Below the pieces are notes generated by a model that saw only the letters and a program-made list of their open reading frames with translations, made no database searches and had not been told where the DNA came from. The position numbers and the translations under genes were made by a program. A stretch of 64,000 nt of DNA from Nomia melanderi (taxonomy: Eukaryota > Arthropoda > Insecta > Hymenoptera > Halictidae): NCBI RefSeq assembly GCF_051020985.1, contig NW_027475138.1, positions 4,178,745 to 4,242,744 on the forward strand, read 5' to 3'. Of this stretch, positions 10,283-24,100 are shown one piece after another (the stretch's first letter is position 1; each line of letters starts with the position of its first letter).

Positions 10283-12761
10283 ACCTCGGACCACCAGGGG
10301 CCGAGAAAACCACCGTCTCATGGGTCCGGACACTCAGGGTCAGGGAAAAATCCAATATATATCTGGTGATATCTCGGGTGCTATTTGAGATAGCGCAATA
10401 AATCAAAGTGCATTGTCTGTAGGAGGCCCAGGCGCATGAATCTGGGCAGCGGGAACGACCTCGGACCACCAGGGGCCGAGAAAACCACAGTCTCATGGGG
10501 CCGGTCACTCAGGGTCGGGGGAAAATCCAATATATATCTGGTGATATCTCGGGCGCTATTACAGATAGCGCAATAAATCATAGTGCATTGTCTGTAGGAG
10601 GCCCTGGCGCATGAATCTGGCCAGCGGGAACGACCTCGGACCACCAGCGGCCGAGAAAACCACCGTCTCATGGGGCCGGACACTCAGGGTCGGGGAAAAA
10701 TCCAATATATATCTGGTGATATCTCGGGTGCTATTAGAGATAGCGCAATAAACCAAAGTGAATTGTCTGCAGGAGGCCCTGGCGCATGAATCTGTGCAGC
10801 GGGAACGACCACGGACCACCAGGGGCCGAGAAAACCGCAGTCTCATGGGGCCGGACACTCAGGGTCAGGGAAAAATCCAATATATATCTGGTGATATCTC
10901 GGGTGCTATTAGAGATAGCGCAATAAACCATTGTGAATTATCTGCAGGAGGCCCTGGCGCATGAATGTGTGCAGCGGGAACGACCTCGGACCACCAGGGG
11001 CCGAGAAAACCGCAGTCTCATGGGGCCGGACACTCAGGGTCAGGGAAAAATCCAATATATATCTGTTGATATCTCGGGTGCTATTACAGATAGCGCAATA
11101 AATCATAGTGCATTGTCTGTAGGAGGCCCTGGCGCATGAATCTGGCCAGCGGGAACGACCTCGGACCACCAGCGGCCGAGAAAACCACCGTCTCATGGGG
11201 CCGGACACTCAGGGTCGGGGAAAAATCCAATATATATCTGGTGATATCTCGGGTGCTATTAGAGATAGCGCAATAAACCAAAGTGAATTGTCTGCAGGAG
11301 GCCCTGGCGCATGAATCTGTGCAGCGGGAACGACCACGGACCACCAGGGGCCGAGAAAACCGCAGTCTCATGGGGCCGGACACTCAGGGTCAGGGAAAAA
11401 TCCAATATATATCTGGTGATATCTCGGGCGCTATTAGAGATAGCGCAATAAATCAAAGTGCATTGCCTGTAGGAGGCCCTGGCGCATGAATCTGTGCAGC
11501 GGGAACAACCTCGGACCACCAGGGGCCGAGAAAACCACCGTCTCATGGGTCCGGACACTCAGGGTCAGGGAAAAATCCAATATATATCTGGTGATATCTC
11601 GGGTGCTATTTGAGATAGCGCAATAAATCAAAGTGCATTGTCTGTAGGAGGCCCAGGCGCATGAATCTGGGCAGCGGGAACGACCTCGGACCACCAGGGG
11701 CCGAGAAAACCACAGTCTCATGGGGCCGGTCACTCAGGGTCGGGGGAAAATCCAATATATATCTGGTGATATCTCGGGCGCTATTACAGATAGCGCAATA
11801 AATCATAGTGCATTGTCTGTAGGAGGCCCTGGCGCATGAATCTGGCCAGCGGGAACGACCTCGGACCACCAGCGGCCGAGAAAACCACCGTCTCATGGGG
11901 CCGGACACTCAGGGTCGGGGAAAAATCCAATATATATCTGGTGATATCTCGGGTGCTATTAGAGATAGCGCAATAAACCAAAGTGAATTGTCTGCAGGAG
12001 GCCCTGGCGCATGAATCTGTGCAGCGGGAACGACCACGGACCACCAGGGGCCGAGAAAACCGCAGTCTCATGGGGCCGGACACTCAGGGTCAGGGAAAAA
12101 TCCAATATATATCTGGTGATATCTCGGGTGCTATTAGAGATAGCGCAATAAACCATTGTGAATTATCTGCAGGAGGCCCTGGCGCATGAATGTGTGCAGC
12201 GGGAACGACCTCGGACCACCAGGGGCCGAGAAAACCGCAGTCTCATGGGGCCGGACACTCAGGGTCAGGGAAAAATCCAATATATATCTGTTGATATCTC
12301 GGGTGCTATTACAGATAGCGCAATAAATCATAGTGCATTGTCTGTAGGAGGCCCTGGCGCATGAATCTGGCCAGCGGGAACGACCTCGGACCACCAGCGG
12401 CCGAGAAAACCACCGTCTCATGGGGCCGGACACTCAGGGTCGGGGAAAAATCCAATATATATCTGGTGATATCTCGGGTGCTATTAGAGATAGCGCAATA
12501 AACCAAAGTGAATTGTCTGCAGGAGGCCCTGGCGCATGAATCTGTGCAGCGGGAACGACCACGGACCACCAGGGGCCGAGAAAACCGCAGTCTCATGGGG
12601 CCGGACACTCAGGGTCAGGGAAAAATCCAATATATATCTGGTGATATCTCGGGCGCTATTAGAGATAGCGCAATAAATCAAAGTGCATTGCCTGTAGGAG
12701 GCCCTGGCGCATGAATCTGTGCAGCGGGAACAACCTCGGACCACCAGGGGCCGAGAAAACC
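10283..12761 (+). repeat. 7-monomer higher-order repeat, 1,225 bp x 2
   Basis: The stretch 10,283-11,536 matches 11,508-12,761 at an offset of exactly 7 x 175. I found no mismatch by eye over the 1,254 matched bases. The unit includes the rare variant TGCTATTTGAGATAG (near 10,380 and 11,605) and two CTGGCCAGCGGG monomers. Flanking bases differ at once (G versus A at 10,282/11,507; A versus G at 11,537/12,762), which fixes the edges. Confidence 0.9.
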
Positions 12762-15563
12762 GCAGTCTCATGGGGCCGGACACTCAGGGTCAGGGAAAAA
12801 TCCAATATATATCTGGTGATATCTCGGGCGCTATTAGAGATAGCGCAATAAGCCAAAGGGAATTATCTGCAGGAGGCCTTGGCGCATGCATCAGTGCAGC
12901 GGGAACGACCTAGGACCACCAGGGGCCGAGAAAACCACAGTCTTATGGGGCCGGACATTCAGGGTCAGGGGAAAATCCAATATATATCTGGTGATATCTC
13001 GGGTGCTATTAGAGATAGCGCAATAAATCAAAGTGCATTGTCTGTAGGAGGCCCTGGCGCATGAATATGTGCAGCGGGAACGACCTCGGAACACCAGGGG
13101 CCGAGAAAACCACCGTCTCATGGGGCAGGACACTCAGGGTCAGTAAAAATCCAATATATATCTGGTGATATCTCGGGTGCTATTAGAGATAGCGCAATAA
13201 ACCAAAGTGAATTATCTGCAGGAGGCCCTGGCGCATGAATCTGTGCAACGGGAACGACCTCGGACCACCAGGGGCCGAGAAAACCACAGTCTCATGGGGC
13301 CGGATACTCAGGGTCAGGGGAAAATCCAATATAGATCTGGTGATATCTCGGGTGCTATTACAGATAGCGCAATAAATCATAGTGCATTGTCTGTAGGAGG
13401 CCCTGGCGCATGAATCTGGCCAGCGGGAACGACCTCGGACCACCAGCGGCCGAGAAAACCACCGTCTCATGGGGCCGGACACTCAGGGTCGGGGAAAAAT
13501 CCAATATATATCTGGTGATATCTCGGGTGCTATTAGAGATAGCGCAATAAACCAAAGTGAATTGTCTGCAGGAGGCCCTGGCGCATGAATCTGTGCAGCG
13601 GGAACGACCACGGACCACCAGGGGCCGAGAAAACCGCAGTCTCATGGGGCCGGACACTCAGGGTCAGGGAAAAATCCAATATATATCTGGTGATATCTCG
13701 GGCGCTATTAGAGATAGCGCAATAAATCAAAGTGCATTGTCTGTAGGAGGCCCTGGCGCATGAATCTGTGCAGCGGGAACGACCTCGGAACACCAGGGGC
13801 CGAGAAAACCACCGTCTCATGGGGCAGGACACTCAGGGTCAGTGAAAAATCCAATATATATCTGGTGATATCTCGGGTGCTATTACAGATAGAGCAATAA
13901 ATCAAAGTGCATTGTCTGTAGGAGACGCTGGCGCATGAACCTGTTCAGCGGGAACGTTCTCGGACCACCAGGGGCCGAGAAAACGACCGTCTCATGGGGC
14001 AGGACGCTCAGGGTCAGTGAAAAATCCAATATATATCTGGTGATATCTCGGGTGCTATTAGAGATAGCGCAATAAACCAAAGTGAATTGTCTGCAGGAGG
14101 CCCTGGCGCATGAATCTGTGCAGCGGAACGATCTCGGACCATCAGGAGCCGAGACATCCACCGTCTCATGGGGCCGGACACTCAGGGTCAGGGGAAAATC
14201 CAATATATATCTGGTGATATCTCGGGTGCTATTACAGATAGCGCAATAAATCAAAGTGCATTGTCTGTAGGAGGCCCTGGCGCATGAATGTGTGCAGCGG
14301 GAACAACCTCGGACCACCAGGGGCCGAGAAAACCACAGTCTCATGGGGCCGGACACTCAGGGTCAGGGCAAAATCCAATATATATCTGGTGATATCTCGG
14401 GTGCTATTAAAGATAGCGCAATAAACCATAGTGAATTATCTGCAGGAGGCCCTGGCTCATGAATGTGTGCAGCGGGAACGACCTCGGACCACCAGGGGCC
14501 GAGAAAACCGGAGTCTCATGGGGCCGGACACTCAGGGTCAGGGAAAAATCCAATATATATCTTGTGATATCTCGGGCGCTATTAGAGATAGCGCAATAAG
14601 CCAAAGGGAATTATCTGCAGGAGGCCCTGGCGCATGAATCTGTGTAGCGGGAACGACCTCGGACCACCAGGGGCCGAGAAAACCACCGTCTCATGGGGCC
14701 GGACACTCAGGGTCAGGGAAAAATCCAATATATATCTGGTGATATCTTGGGTGCTATTAGAGATAGCGCAATAAACCAAAGTGAGTTATCTGCAGGAGGC
14801 CCTGGCGCCTGAAGCTGGGCAGCGGGAACGACCTCGGACCACCAGGGGCCGAGAAAACCACAGTCTCATGGGGCCGGACACTCAGGGTCAGGGGAAAATC
14901 CAATATATATCTGGTGATATCTCGGGTGCTATTAGAGATGGCGCAATAAATGATAGTGAATTATCTGCAGGAGGCCCTGGCGCATGAATGTGTGCAGCGG
15001 GAACGACCTCGGACCACCAGGAGCCGAGAAAACCGCAGTCTCATGGGGCCAGACACTCAGGGTCAGGGAAAAATCCAATATATATCTGTTGATATCCCGG
15101 GCGCTATTAGAGATAGCGCAATAAACCAAAGTGAATTATCTGCAGGAGGCCCTGGCGCATGAATCTGTGCAGCGGGAACGACCTCGGACCACCAGGGGCC
15201 GAGAAAACCACCGTCTCATGGGGCCGGACACTCAGGGTCAGGGAAAAATCCAATATATATCTGGTGATATCTCGGGTGCTATTACAGATAGCGCAATAAG
15301 TCAAAGTGCATTGTCTGTAGGAGGCCCTGGCGCATGAATCTGTGAAGCGGCAACGACCTCGGACCACCAGGGGCCGAGAAAACCGCAGTCTCATGGGGCC
15401 GGACACTCAGGGTCAGGGGAAAATCCAATATATATCTGGTTATATCTCGGGTGCTATTACAGATAGCGCAATAAATCAAAGTGTATTATCTGCAGGAGGC
15501 CCTGGCGCATGAATCTGTGCAGCGGGAACGACCTCGGACCACCAGGGTCCGAGAAAAACACCG
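12762..15563 (+). repeat. Subfamily-1 block between 7-mer and 8-mer units
   Basis: Monomers from about 13,180 to 13,800 repeat the order seen at 4.95-5.7 kb almost exactly, which shows the same higher-order unit recurring 8 kb away. Two single-base deletions fall here: a G missing in CAGTAAAAATCC near 13,144, and a G missing in CAGCGGAACG near 14,126. The second lengthens a chance minus-strand reading frame to 157 codons. Confidence 0.75.
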
Positions 15564-18393
15564 CCTCATGGGGCCGGACACTCAGGGTCAGGGAAAAATC
15601 CAATATATATCTGGTGATATCTCGGGTGCTATTAGAGATAGCGCAATAAACCAAAGTGAGTTATCTGCAGGAGGCCCTGGCGCATGAATCTATGCAACGG
15701 GAACCACCTCGGACCACCAGGGGCCGAGAAAACCACAGTCTCATGGGGCCGGACACTCAGGGTCAGGGTAAAATCCAATATATATCTGGTGATATCTCGG
15801 GTGCTATTACAGATAGCGCCATAAATCAAAGTGCATTGTCTGTAGGAGGCCCTGGCGCATGAATCTGTGCAGCGGGAACGACCTCGGACCACCAGGGGCC
15901 GAGACAAGCACCGTCTCATGGGGCCGGACACTCAGGGTCAGGGGAATATCCAATATATATCTGGTGATATCACGGGTGCTATTACAGATAGCGCAATAAA
16001 TCAAAGTACATTGTCTGTAGGAGGCCCTGGCGCATGAATCTGTGCAGCGGGAACGACCTCGGACCACCAGGGGCCGAGAAAACCAAAGTCCCATGGGGCC
16101 GGACACTCAGGGTCAGGGAAAAATCCATTATATATCTGGTGATATATCGGGTGCCATTAGAGATAGCTCGATAAATCAAAGTGCATTGTCTGCAGGAGGC
16201 CCTGACGCATGAATCTGTGCAGCCGGAACGACCTCGGACCACCAGGGGCCGAGAAAACCACAGTCTCATGGGGCCGGACACTCAGGGTCAGGGAAAAATC
16301 CAATATATATCTGGTGATATCTCGGGTGCTATTAGAGATAGCGCAATAAACCAAAGTGAGTTATCTGCAGGAGGCCCTGGCGCATGAATCTATGCAACGG
16401 GAACCACCTCGGACCACCAGGGGCCGAGAAAACCACAGTCTCATGGGGCCGGACACTCAGGGTCAGGGGAAAATCCAATATATATCTGGTGATATCTCGG
16501 GTGCTATTACAGATAGCGCTATAAATCAAAGTGCATTGTCTGTAGGAGGCCCTGGCGCATGAATCTGTGCAGCGGGAACGACCTCGGACCACCAGGGGCC
16601 GAGAAAAGCACAGTCTCATGGGGCCGGACACTCAGGGTCTGGGTAAAATCCAATATATATCTGGTGATATCTTGGGTGCTATTACAGATAGCGCAATAAA
16701 TCAAAGTGCATTATCTGTAGGAGGCCCTGGCGCATGAATCTGTGCAGCGGGAACGACCTCGGACCACCAGGGGCCGAGAAAACCACAGTCTCATGGGGCC
16801 GGACACTCAGGGTCAGGGGAAAATCCAATATATATCTGGTGATATCTCGGGTGCTATTAGAGATAGCGCAATAAACCAAAGTGAATTATCTGCAGGATGC
16901 CCAGGCGCATGAATCTGTGAAGCGGGAACGACCTCGGACCACCAGGGGCCGAGACAACCACCGTCTCATGGGGCCGGACACTCAGGGTCAGGGAAAAATC
17001 CAATATATATCTGGTGATATCTCGGGTGCTATTAGAGATAGCGCAATAAACCAAAGTGAGTTATCTGCAGGAGGCCCTGGCGCATGAATCTATGCAACGG
17101 GAACCACCTCGGACCACCAGGGGCCGAGAAAACCACAGTCTCATGGGGCCGGACACTCAGGGTCAGGGTAAAATCCAATATATATCTGGTGATATCTCGG
17201 GTGCTATTACAGATAGCGCCATAAATCAAAGTGCATTGTCTGTAGGAGGCCCTGGCGCATGAATCTGTGCAGCGGGAACGACCTCGGACCACCAGGGGCC
17301 GAGACAACCACCGTCTCATGGGGCCGGACACTCAGGGTCAGGGGAATATCCAATATATATCTGGTGATATCACGGGTGCTATTACAGATAGCGCAATAAA
17401 TCAAAGTACATTGTCTGTAGGAGGCCCTGGCGCATGAATCTGTGCAGCGGGAACGACCTCGGACCACCAGGGGCCGAGAAAACCAAAGTCCCATGGGGCC
17501 GGACACTCAGGGTCAGGGAAAAATCCATTATATATCTGGTGATATATCGGGTGCCATTAGAGATAGCTCGATAAATCAAAGTGCATTGTCTGCAGGAGGC
17601 CCTGACGCATGAATCTGTGCAGCCGGAACGACCTCGGACCACCAGGGGCCGAGAAAACCACAGTCTCATGGGGCCGGACACTCAGGGTCAGGGAAAAATC
17701 CAATATATATCTGGTGATATCTCGGGTGCTATTAGAGATAGCGCAATAAACCAAAGTGAGTTATCTGCAGGAGGCCCTGGCGCATGAATCTATGCAACGG
17801 GAACCACCTCGGACCACCAGGGGCCGAGAAAACCACAGTCTCATGGGGCCGGACACTCAGGGTCAGGGGAAAATCCAATATATATCTGGTGATATCTCGG
17901 GTGCTATTACAGATAGCGCTATAAATCAAAGTGCATTGTCTGTAGGAGGCCCTGGCGCATGAATCTGTGCAGCGGGAACGACCTCGGACCACCAGGGGCC
18001 GAGAAAAGCACAGTCTCATGGGGCCGGACACTCAGGGTCTGGGTAAAATCCAATATATATCTGGTGATATCTTGGGTGCTATTACAGATAGCGCAATAAA
18101 TCAAAGTGCATTATCTGTAGGAGGCCCTGGCGCATGAATCTGTGCAGCGGGAACGACCTCGGACCACCAGGGGCCGAGAAAACCACAGTCTCATGGGGCC
18201 GGACACTCAGGGTCAGGGGAAAATCCAATATATATCTGGTGATATCTCGGGTGCTATTAGAGATAGCGCAATAAACCAAAGTGAATTATCTGCAGGATGC
18301 CCAGGCGCATGAATCTGTGAAGCGGGAACGACCTCGGACCACCAGGGGCCGAGACAACCACCGTCTCATGGGGCCGGACACTCAGGGTCAGGG
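15564..18393 (+). repeat. 8-monomer higher-order repeat, 1,400 bp x 2
   Basis: Bases 15,564-16,963 recur at 16,964-18,363 and the match runs on to 18,393. The one difference I see is AAGCA versus AACCA near 15,907/17,307. Recognisable members are a monomer with GATATATCGGGTGCCATTAG and AGATAGCTCG, one with AATCTATGCAACGGGAACC, and one with AGATAGCGCTATAAATC. The edges are fixed by CGCCTC versus CGTCTC at 15,563/16,963 and GGGA versus GGGT at 16,994/18,394. Confidence 0.88.
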
Positions 18394-21110
18394 TAAAATC
18401 CAATATATATCTGGTGATATCTCGGGTGCTATTACAGATAGCGCAATAAGTCAAAGTGCATTGTCTGTAGGAGGCCCTGGCGCATGAATCTGTGAAGCGG
18501 CAACGACCTCGGACCACCAGGGGCCGAGAAAACCGCAGTCTCATGGGGCCGGACACTCAGGGTCAGGGGAAAATCCAATATATATCTGGTGATATCTCGG
18601 GTGCTATTACAGATAGCGCAATAAATCAAAGTGTATTATCTGCAGGAGGCCCTGGCGCATGAATCTGTGCAGCGGGAACGACCTCGGACCACCAGGGTCC
18701 GAGAAAAACACCGCCTCATGGGGCCGCACACTCAGGGTCAGTGAAAAATCCAATATATATCTGGTGATATCTCGGGTGCTATTACAGATAGCGCCATAAA
18801 TCAAAGTGCATTGTCTGTAGGAGGCCCTGGCGCATGAATCTGTGCAGCGGGAACGACCTCGGACCACCAGGGGCCGAGACAACCACCGTCTCATGGGGCC
18901 GGACACTCAGGGTCAGGGGAATATCCAATATATATCTGGTGATATCACGGGTGCTATTACAGATAGCGCAATAAATCAAAGTACATTGTCTGTAGGAGGC
19001 CCTGGCGCATGAATCTGTGCAGCGGGAACGACCTCGGACCACCAGGGGCCGAGAAAACCAAAGTCTCATGGGGCCGGACACTCAGGGTCAGGGAAAAATC
19101 CATTATATATCTGGTGATATATCGGGTGCCATTAGAGATAGCTCGATAAATCAAAGTGCATTGTCTGCAGGAGGCCCTGACGCATGAATCTGTGCAGCCG
19201 GAACGACCTCGGACCACCAGGGGCCGAGAAAACCACAGTCTCATGGGGCCGGACACTCAGGGTCAGGGAAAAATCCAATATATATCTGGTGATATCTCGG
19301 GTGCTATTAGAGATAGCGCAATAAACCAAAGTGAGTTATCTGCAGGAGGCCCTGGCGCATGAATCTATGCAACGGGAACCACCTCGGACCACCAGGGGCC
19401 GAGAAAACCACAGTCTCATGGGGCCGGACACTCAGGGTCAGGGGAAAATCCAATATATATCTGGTGATATCTCGGGTGCTATTACAGATAGCGCTATAAA
19501 TCAAAGTGCATTGTCTGTAGGAGGCCCTGGCGCATGAATCTGTGCAGCGGGAACGACCTCGGACCACCAGGGGCCGAGAAAAGCACAGTCTCATGGGGCC
19601 GGACACTCAGGGTCTGGGTAAAATCCAATATATATCTGGTGATATCTTGGGTGCTATTACAGATAGCGCAATAAATCAAAGTGCATTGTCTGTAGGAGGC
19701 CCTGGCGCATGAATCTGTGCAGCGGGAACGACCTCGGACCACCAGGGGCCGAGAAAACCACAGTCTCATGGGGCCGGACACTCAGGGTCAGGGGAAAATC
19801 CAATATATATCTGGTGATATCTCGGGTGCTATTAGAGATAGCGCAATAAACCAAAGTGAATTATCTGCAGGATGCCCAGGCGCATGAATCTGTGAAGCGG
19901 GAACGACCTCGGACCACCAGGGGCCGAGACAACCACCGTCTCATGGGGCCGGACACTCAGGGTCAGGGTAAAATCCAATATATATCTGGTGATATCTCGG
20001 GTGCTATTACAGATAGCGCAATAAATCAAAGTGCATTGTCTGTAGGAGGCCCTGGCGCATGAATCTGTGAAGCGGCAACGACCTCGGACCACCAGGGGCC
20101 GAGAAAACCACAGTCTCATGGGGCCGGACACTCAGGGTCAGGGGAAAATCCAATATATATCTGGTGATATCTCGGGGGCTATTACAGATAGCGCAATAAA
20201 TCAAAGTGCATTGTCTGTAGGAGGCCCTGGCGCATGAATCTGTGCAGCGGGAACGACCTCGGACCACCAGGGGCCGAGAAAACCACAGTCTCATGGGGCC
20301 GGACACTCAGGGTCAGGGAAAAATCCATTATATATCTGGTGATATATCGGGTGCCATTAGAGATAGCTCGATAAATCAAAGTGCATTGTCTGCAGGAGGC
20401 CCTGACGCATGAATCTGTGCAGCGGGAACGACCTCGGACCACCAGGGGCCGAGAAAACCACAGTCTCATGGGGCCGGACACTCAGGGTCAGGGGAAAATC
20501 CAATATATATCTGGTGATATCTCGGGTGCTATTAGAGATAGCGCAATAAATCAAAGTGCATTGTCTGTAGGAGGCCCTGGCGCATGAATCTGTGCAGCGG
20601 GAACGACCTCGGACCACCAGGGGCCGAGAAAACCAAAGTCTCATGGGGCCGGACACTCAGGGTCAGGGAAAAATCCATTATATATCTGGTGATATATCGG
20701 GTGCCATTAGAGATAGCTCGATAAATCAAAGTGCATTGTCTGCAGGAGGCCCTGACGCATGAATCTGTGCAGCCGGAACGACCTCGGACCACCAGGATCC
20801 GAGAAAACCACAGTCTCATGGGGCCGGACACTCAGGGTCAGGGAAAAATCCAATATATATCTGGTGATATCTCGGGTGCTATTAGAGATAGCGCAATAAA
20901 CCAAAGTGAGTTATCTGCAGGAGGCCCTGGCGCATGAATCTATGCAACGGGAACCACCTCGGACCACCAGGGGCCGAGAAAACCACAGTCTCATGGGGCC
21001 GGACACTCAGGGTCAGGGGAAAATCCAATATATATCTGGTGATATCTCGGGTGCTATTACAGATAGCGCTATAAATCAAAGTGCATTGTCTGTAGGAGGC
21101 CCTGGCGCAT
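17170..21110 (+). repeat. 9-monomer version of the 8-mer unit, 1,575 bp
   Basis: From 17,170 the same monomer types recur with period 1,575 instead of 1,400: 17,170-18,600 matches 18,745-20,175. Part of it matches again at about 20,590-21,060. The additional material (about 18,390-18,745) resembles monomers at 15,240-15,600, so the longer unit looks like a fusion of the 8-mer with flanking monomers. Differences include CCCATGG versus CTCATGG near 17,490/19,065 and ATTATC versus ATTGTC near 18,113/19,688. Confidence 0.8.
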
Positions 21111-24100
21111 GAATCTGTTCAGCGGGAACGACCTCGGACCACCAGGGGCCGAGAAAAGCACAGTCTCATGGGGCCGGACACTCAGGGTCAGGGTAAAATC
21201 CAATATATATCTGGTGATATCTCGGGTGCTATTAGAGATAGCGCAATAAACCAAAGTGAATTATCTGCAGGGGGCCCTGGCGCATGAATCTGTGCAGCGG
21301 GAACGACCTCGGACCACCAGGGGCCGAGAAAACGACCGTCTCATGGGGCCGGACACTCAGGGTCAGTGAAAAATCCAATATATATCTGCTGATATCTCGG
21401 GTGCTATTACAGATAGCGCAATAAATCAAAGTGCATTGTCTGTAGGAGGCCCTGGCGCATGAACCTGTGCAGCGGGAACGACCTCGGACCACCAGGGCCC
21501 GAGAAAACGACCGTCTCATGGGGCCGGACGCTCAGGGTCAGTGAAAAATCCAATATATATCTGCTGATATCTCGGGTGATATTACAGATAGCGCAATAAA
21601 TCAAAGTGCATTGTCTGTAGGAGGCCCTGGCGCATGAACCTGTGCAGCGGGAACGACCTCGGACCACCAGGGCCCGAGAAAACGACCGTCTCATGGGGCC
21701 GGACGCTCAGGGTCAGTGAAAAATCCAATATATATCTGGTGATATCTCGGGTGCTATTACAGATAGCGCAATAAACCAAAGTGAATTATCTGCAGGAGGC
21801 CCTGGCGCATGAATCTGTGAAGCGGGAACGATCTCGGACCACCAGGGGCCGAGACAACCACCGTCTCATGGGGCCGGACACTCAGGGTCAGGGTAAAATC
21901 CAATATATATCTGGTGATATCTCGGGTGCTATTACAGATAGCGCAATAAATCAAAGTGCATTGTCTGCAGGAGGCCCTGGCGCATGAATCTGTCCAGCGG
22001 GATCGACCTCGGACCAAGAGGGACCGAGAAAACCACCGTCTCATGGGGCCGGACTGTCAGGGTCAAGGAAAAACCCAATATATATCTGGTGATATCTCGG
22101 GTGATATTACAGATGGCGCAATAAATCAAAGTGCATTGTCTGCAGGAGGCCCTGGCGCATGAATCTGTCCAGCGGGATCGACCTCGGACCAAGAGGGACC
22201 GAGAAAACCATTGACACATGGGGCCGGACTGTCAGGGTCAGGGAAAAATCCAATATATATCTGGTGATATCTCGGGTGCTATTACAGATAGCGCAATAAA
22301 TCAAAGTGCATTGTCTGTAGGATGCCCTGGCGCATGAATCTGTACAGCGGGAACGTCCTCGGACCACCAGGGGCCGAGAAAAACACCGTCTCATGGGGCC
22401 GGACACTCAGGGTCAGTGAAAAATAAAATATATATCTGGTGATATCTCGGGTGATATTAGAGATAGCGCAATAAACCAAAGTGCATTGTCTGTAGGAGGC
22501 CCTGGCGCATGAATCTGTGAAGCGGCAACGACCTCGGACCACCAGGGGCCGAGAAAACCACAGTCTCATGGGGCCGGACACTCAGGGTCAGGGGAAAATC
22601 CAGTATATATCTGGTGATATCTCGGGTGCTATTAGAGATAGCGCAATATACCAAAGTGAATTATCTGCAGGAGGCCCTGGCGCATGAATCTGTGCAGCGG
22701 GAACGACCTCGGACCACCAGGGGCCGAAAAAACCACAGTCTCATGGGGCCGGATACTCAGGGTCAGGGGAAAATCCAATATAGATCTGGTGATATCTCGG
22801 GTGCTATTACAGATAGCGCAATAAATCAAAGTGCATTGTCTGTAGGAGGCCCTGGCGCATGAATCTGTGCAGCGGGAACGACCTAGGACCACCAGGGGCC
22901 GAGACAACCACCGTCTCATGGGGCCGGACACTCAGGGTCAGGGGAAAATCCAATATATATCTGGTGATATCTCGGGTGCTATTACAGATAGCGCAATAAA
23001 TCAAAGTGTATTATCTGCAGGAGGCCCTGGCGCATGAATCTGTGCAGCGGGAACGACCTCGGACCACCAGGGTCCGAGAAAAACACCGTCTCATGGGGCC
23101 GCACACTCAGGGTCAGTGAAAAATCCAATATATATCTGGTGATATCTCGGGTGCTATTACAGATAGCGCCATAAATCAAAGTGCATTGTCTGTAGGAGGC
23201 CCTGGCGCATGAATCTGTGCAGCGGGAACGACCTCGGACCACCAGGGGCCGAGTAAACCACAGTCTCATGGGGCCGGACACTCAGGGTCAGGGTAATATC
23301 CAATATATATCTGGTGATATCACGGGTGCTATTACAGATAGCGCAATAAATCAAAGTACATTGTCTGTAGGAGGCCCTGGCGCATGAATCTGTGCAGCGG
23401 GAACGACCTCGGACCACCAGGGTCCGAGAAAACCACAGTCTCGTGGGGCCGGACACTTAGGGTCAGGGGAAAATCCAATATATATCTGGTGATATCTCGG
23501 GGGCTATTACAGATAGCGCAATAAATCAAAGTGCATTGTCTGTAGGAGGCCCTGACGCATGAATCTGTGCAGCGGGAACGACCTCGGACCACCAGGGGCC
23601 GAGAAAACCACAGTCTCATGGGGCCGGACACTCAGGGTCAGGGGAAAATCCAATATATATCTGGTGATATCTCGGGTGCTATTAGAGATAGCGCAATAAA
23701 CCAAAGTGAATTATCTGCAGGATGCCCTGGCGCATGAATCTGTGCAGCGGGAACGACCTCGGACCACCAGGGGCCGAGAAAACCACAGTCTCATGGGGCC
23801 GGACACTCAGGGTCAGGGGAAAATCCAATATATATCTGGTGATATCTCGGGTGCTATTACAGATAGCGCTATAAATCAAAGTGCATTGTCTGTAGGAGGC
23901 CCTGGCGCATGAATCTGTGCAGCGGGAACGACCTCGGACCACCAGGGGCCGAGAAAAGCACAGTCTCATGGGGCCGGACACTCAGGGTCAGGGTAAAATC
24001 CAATATATATCTGGTGATATCTCGGGTGCTATTAGAGATAGCGCAATAAACCAAAGTGAATTATCTGCAGGGGGCCCTGGCGCATGAATCTGTGCAGCGG

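Noticed and set aside
10283..12761. Declaring the mismatch-free duplications to be assembly errors
   Set aside because: Sequence alone cannot decide this. Other duplications here show a graded range of differences (0 to several), as expected from real events of different age, so they are reported with the check that would settle them.
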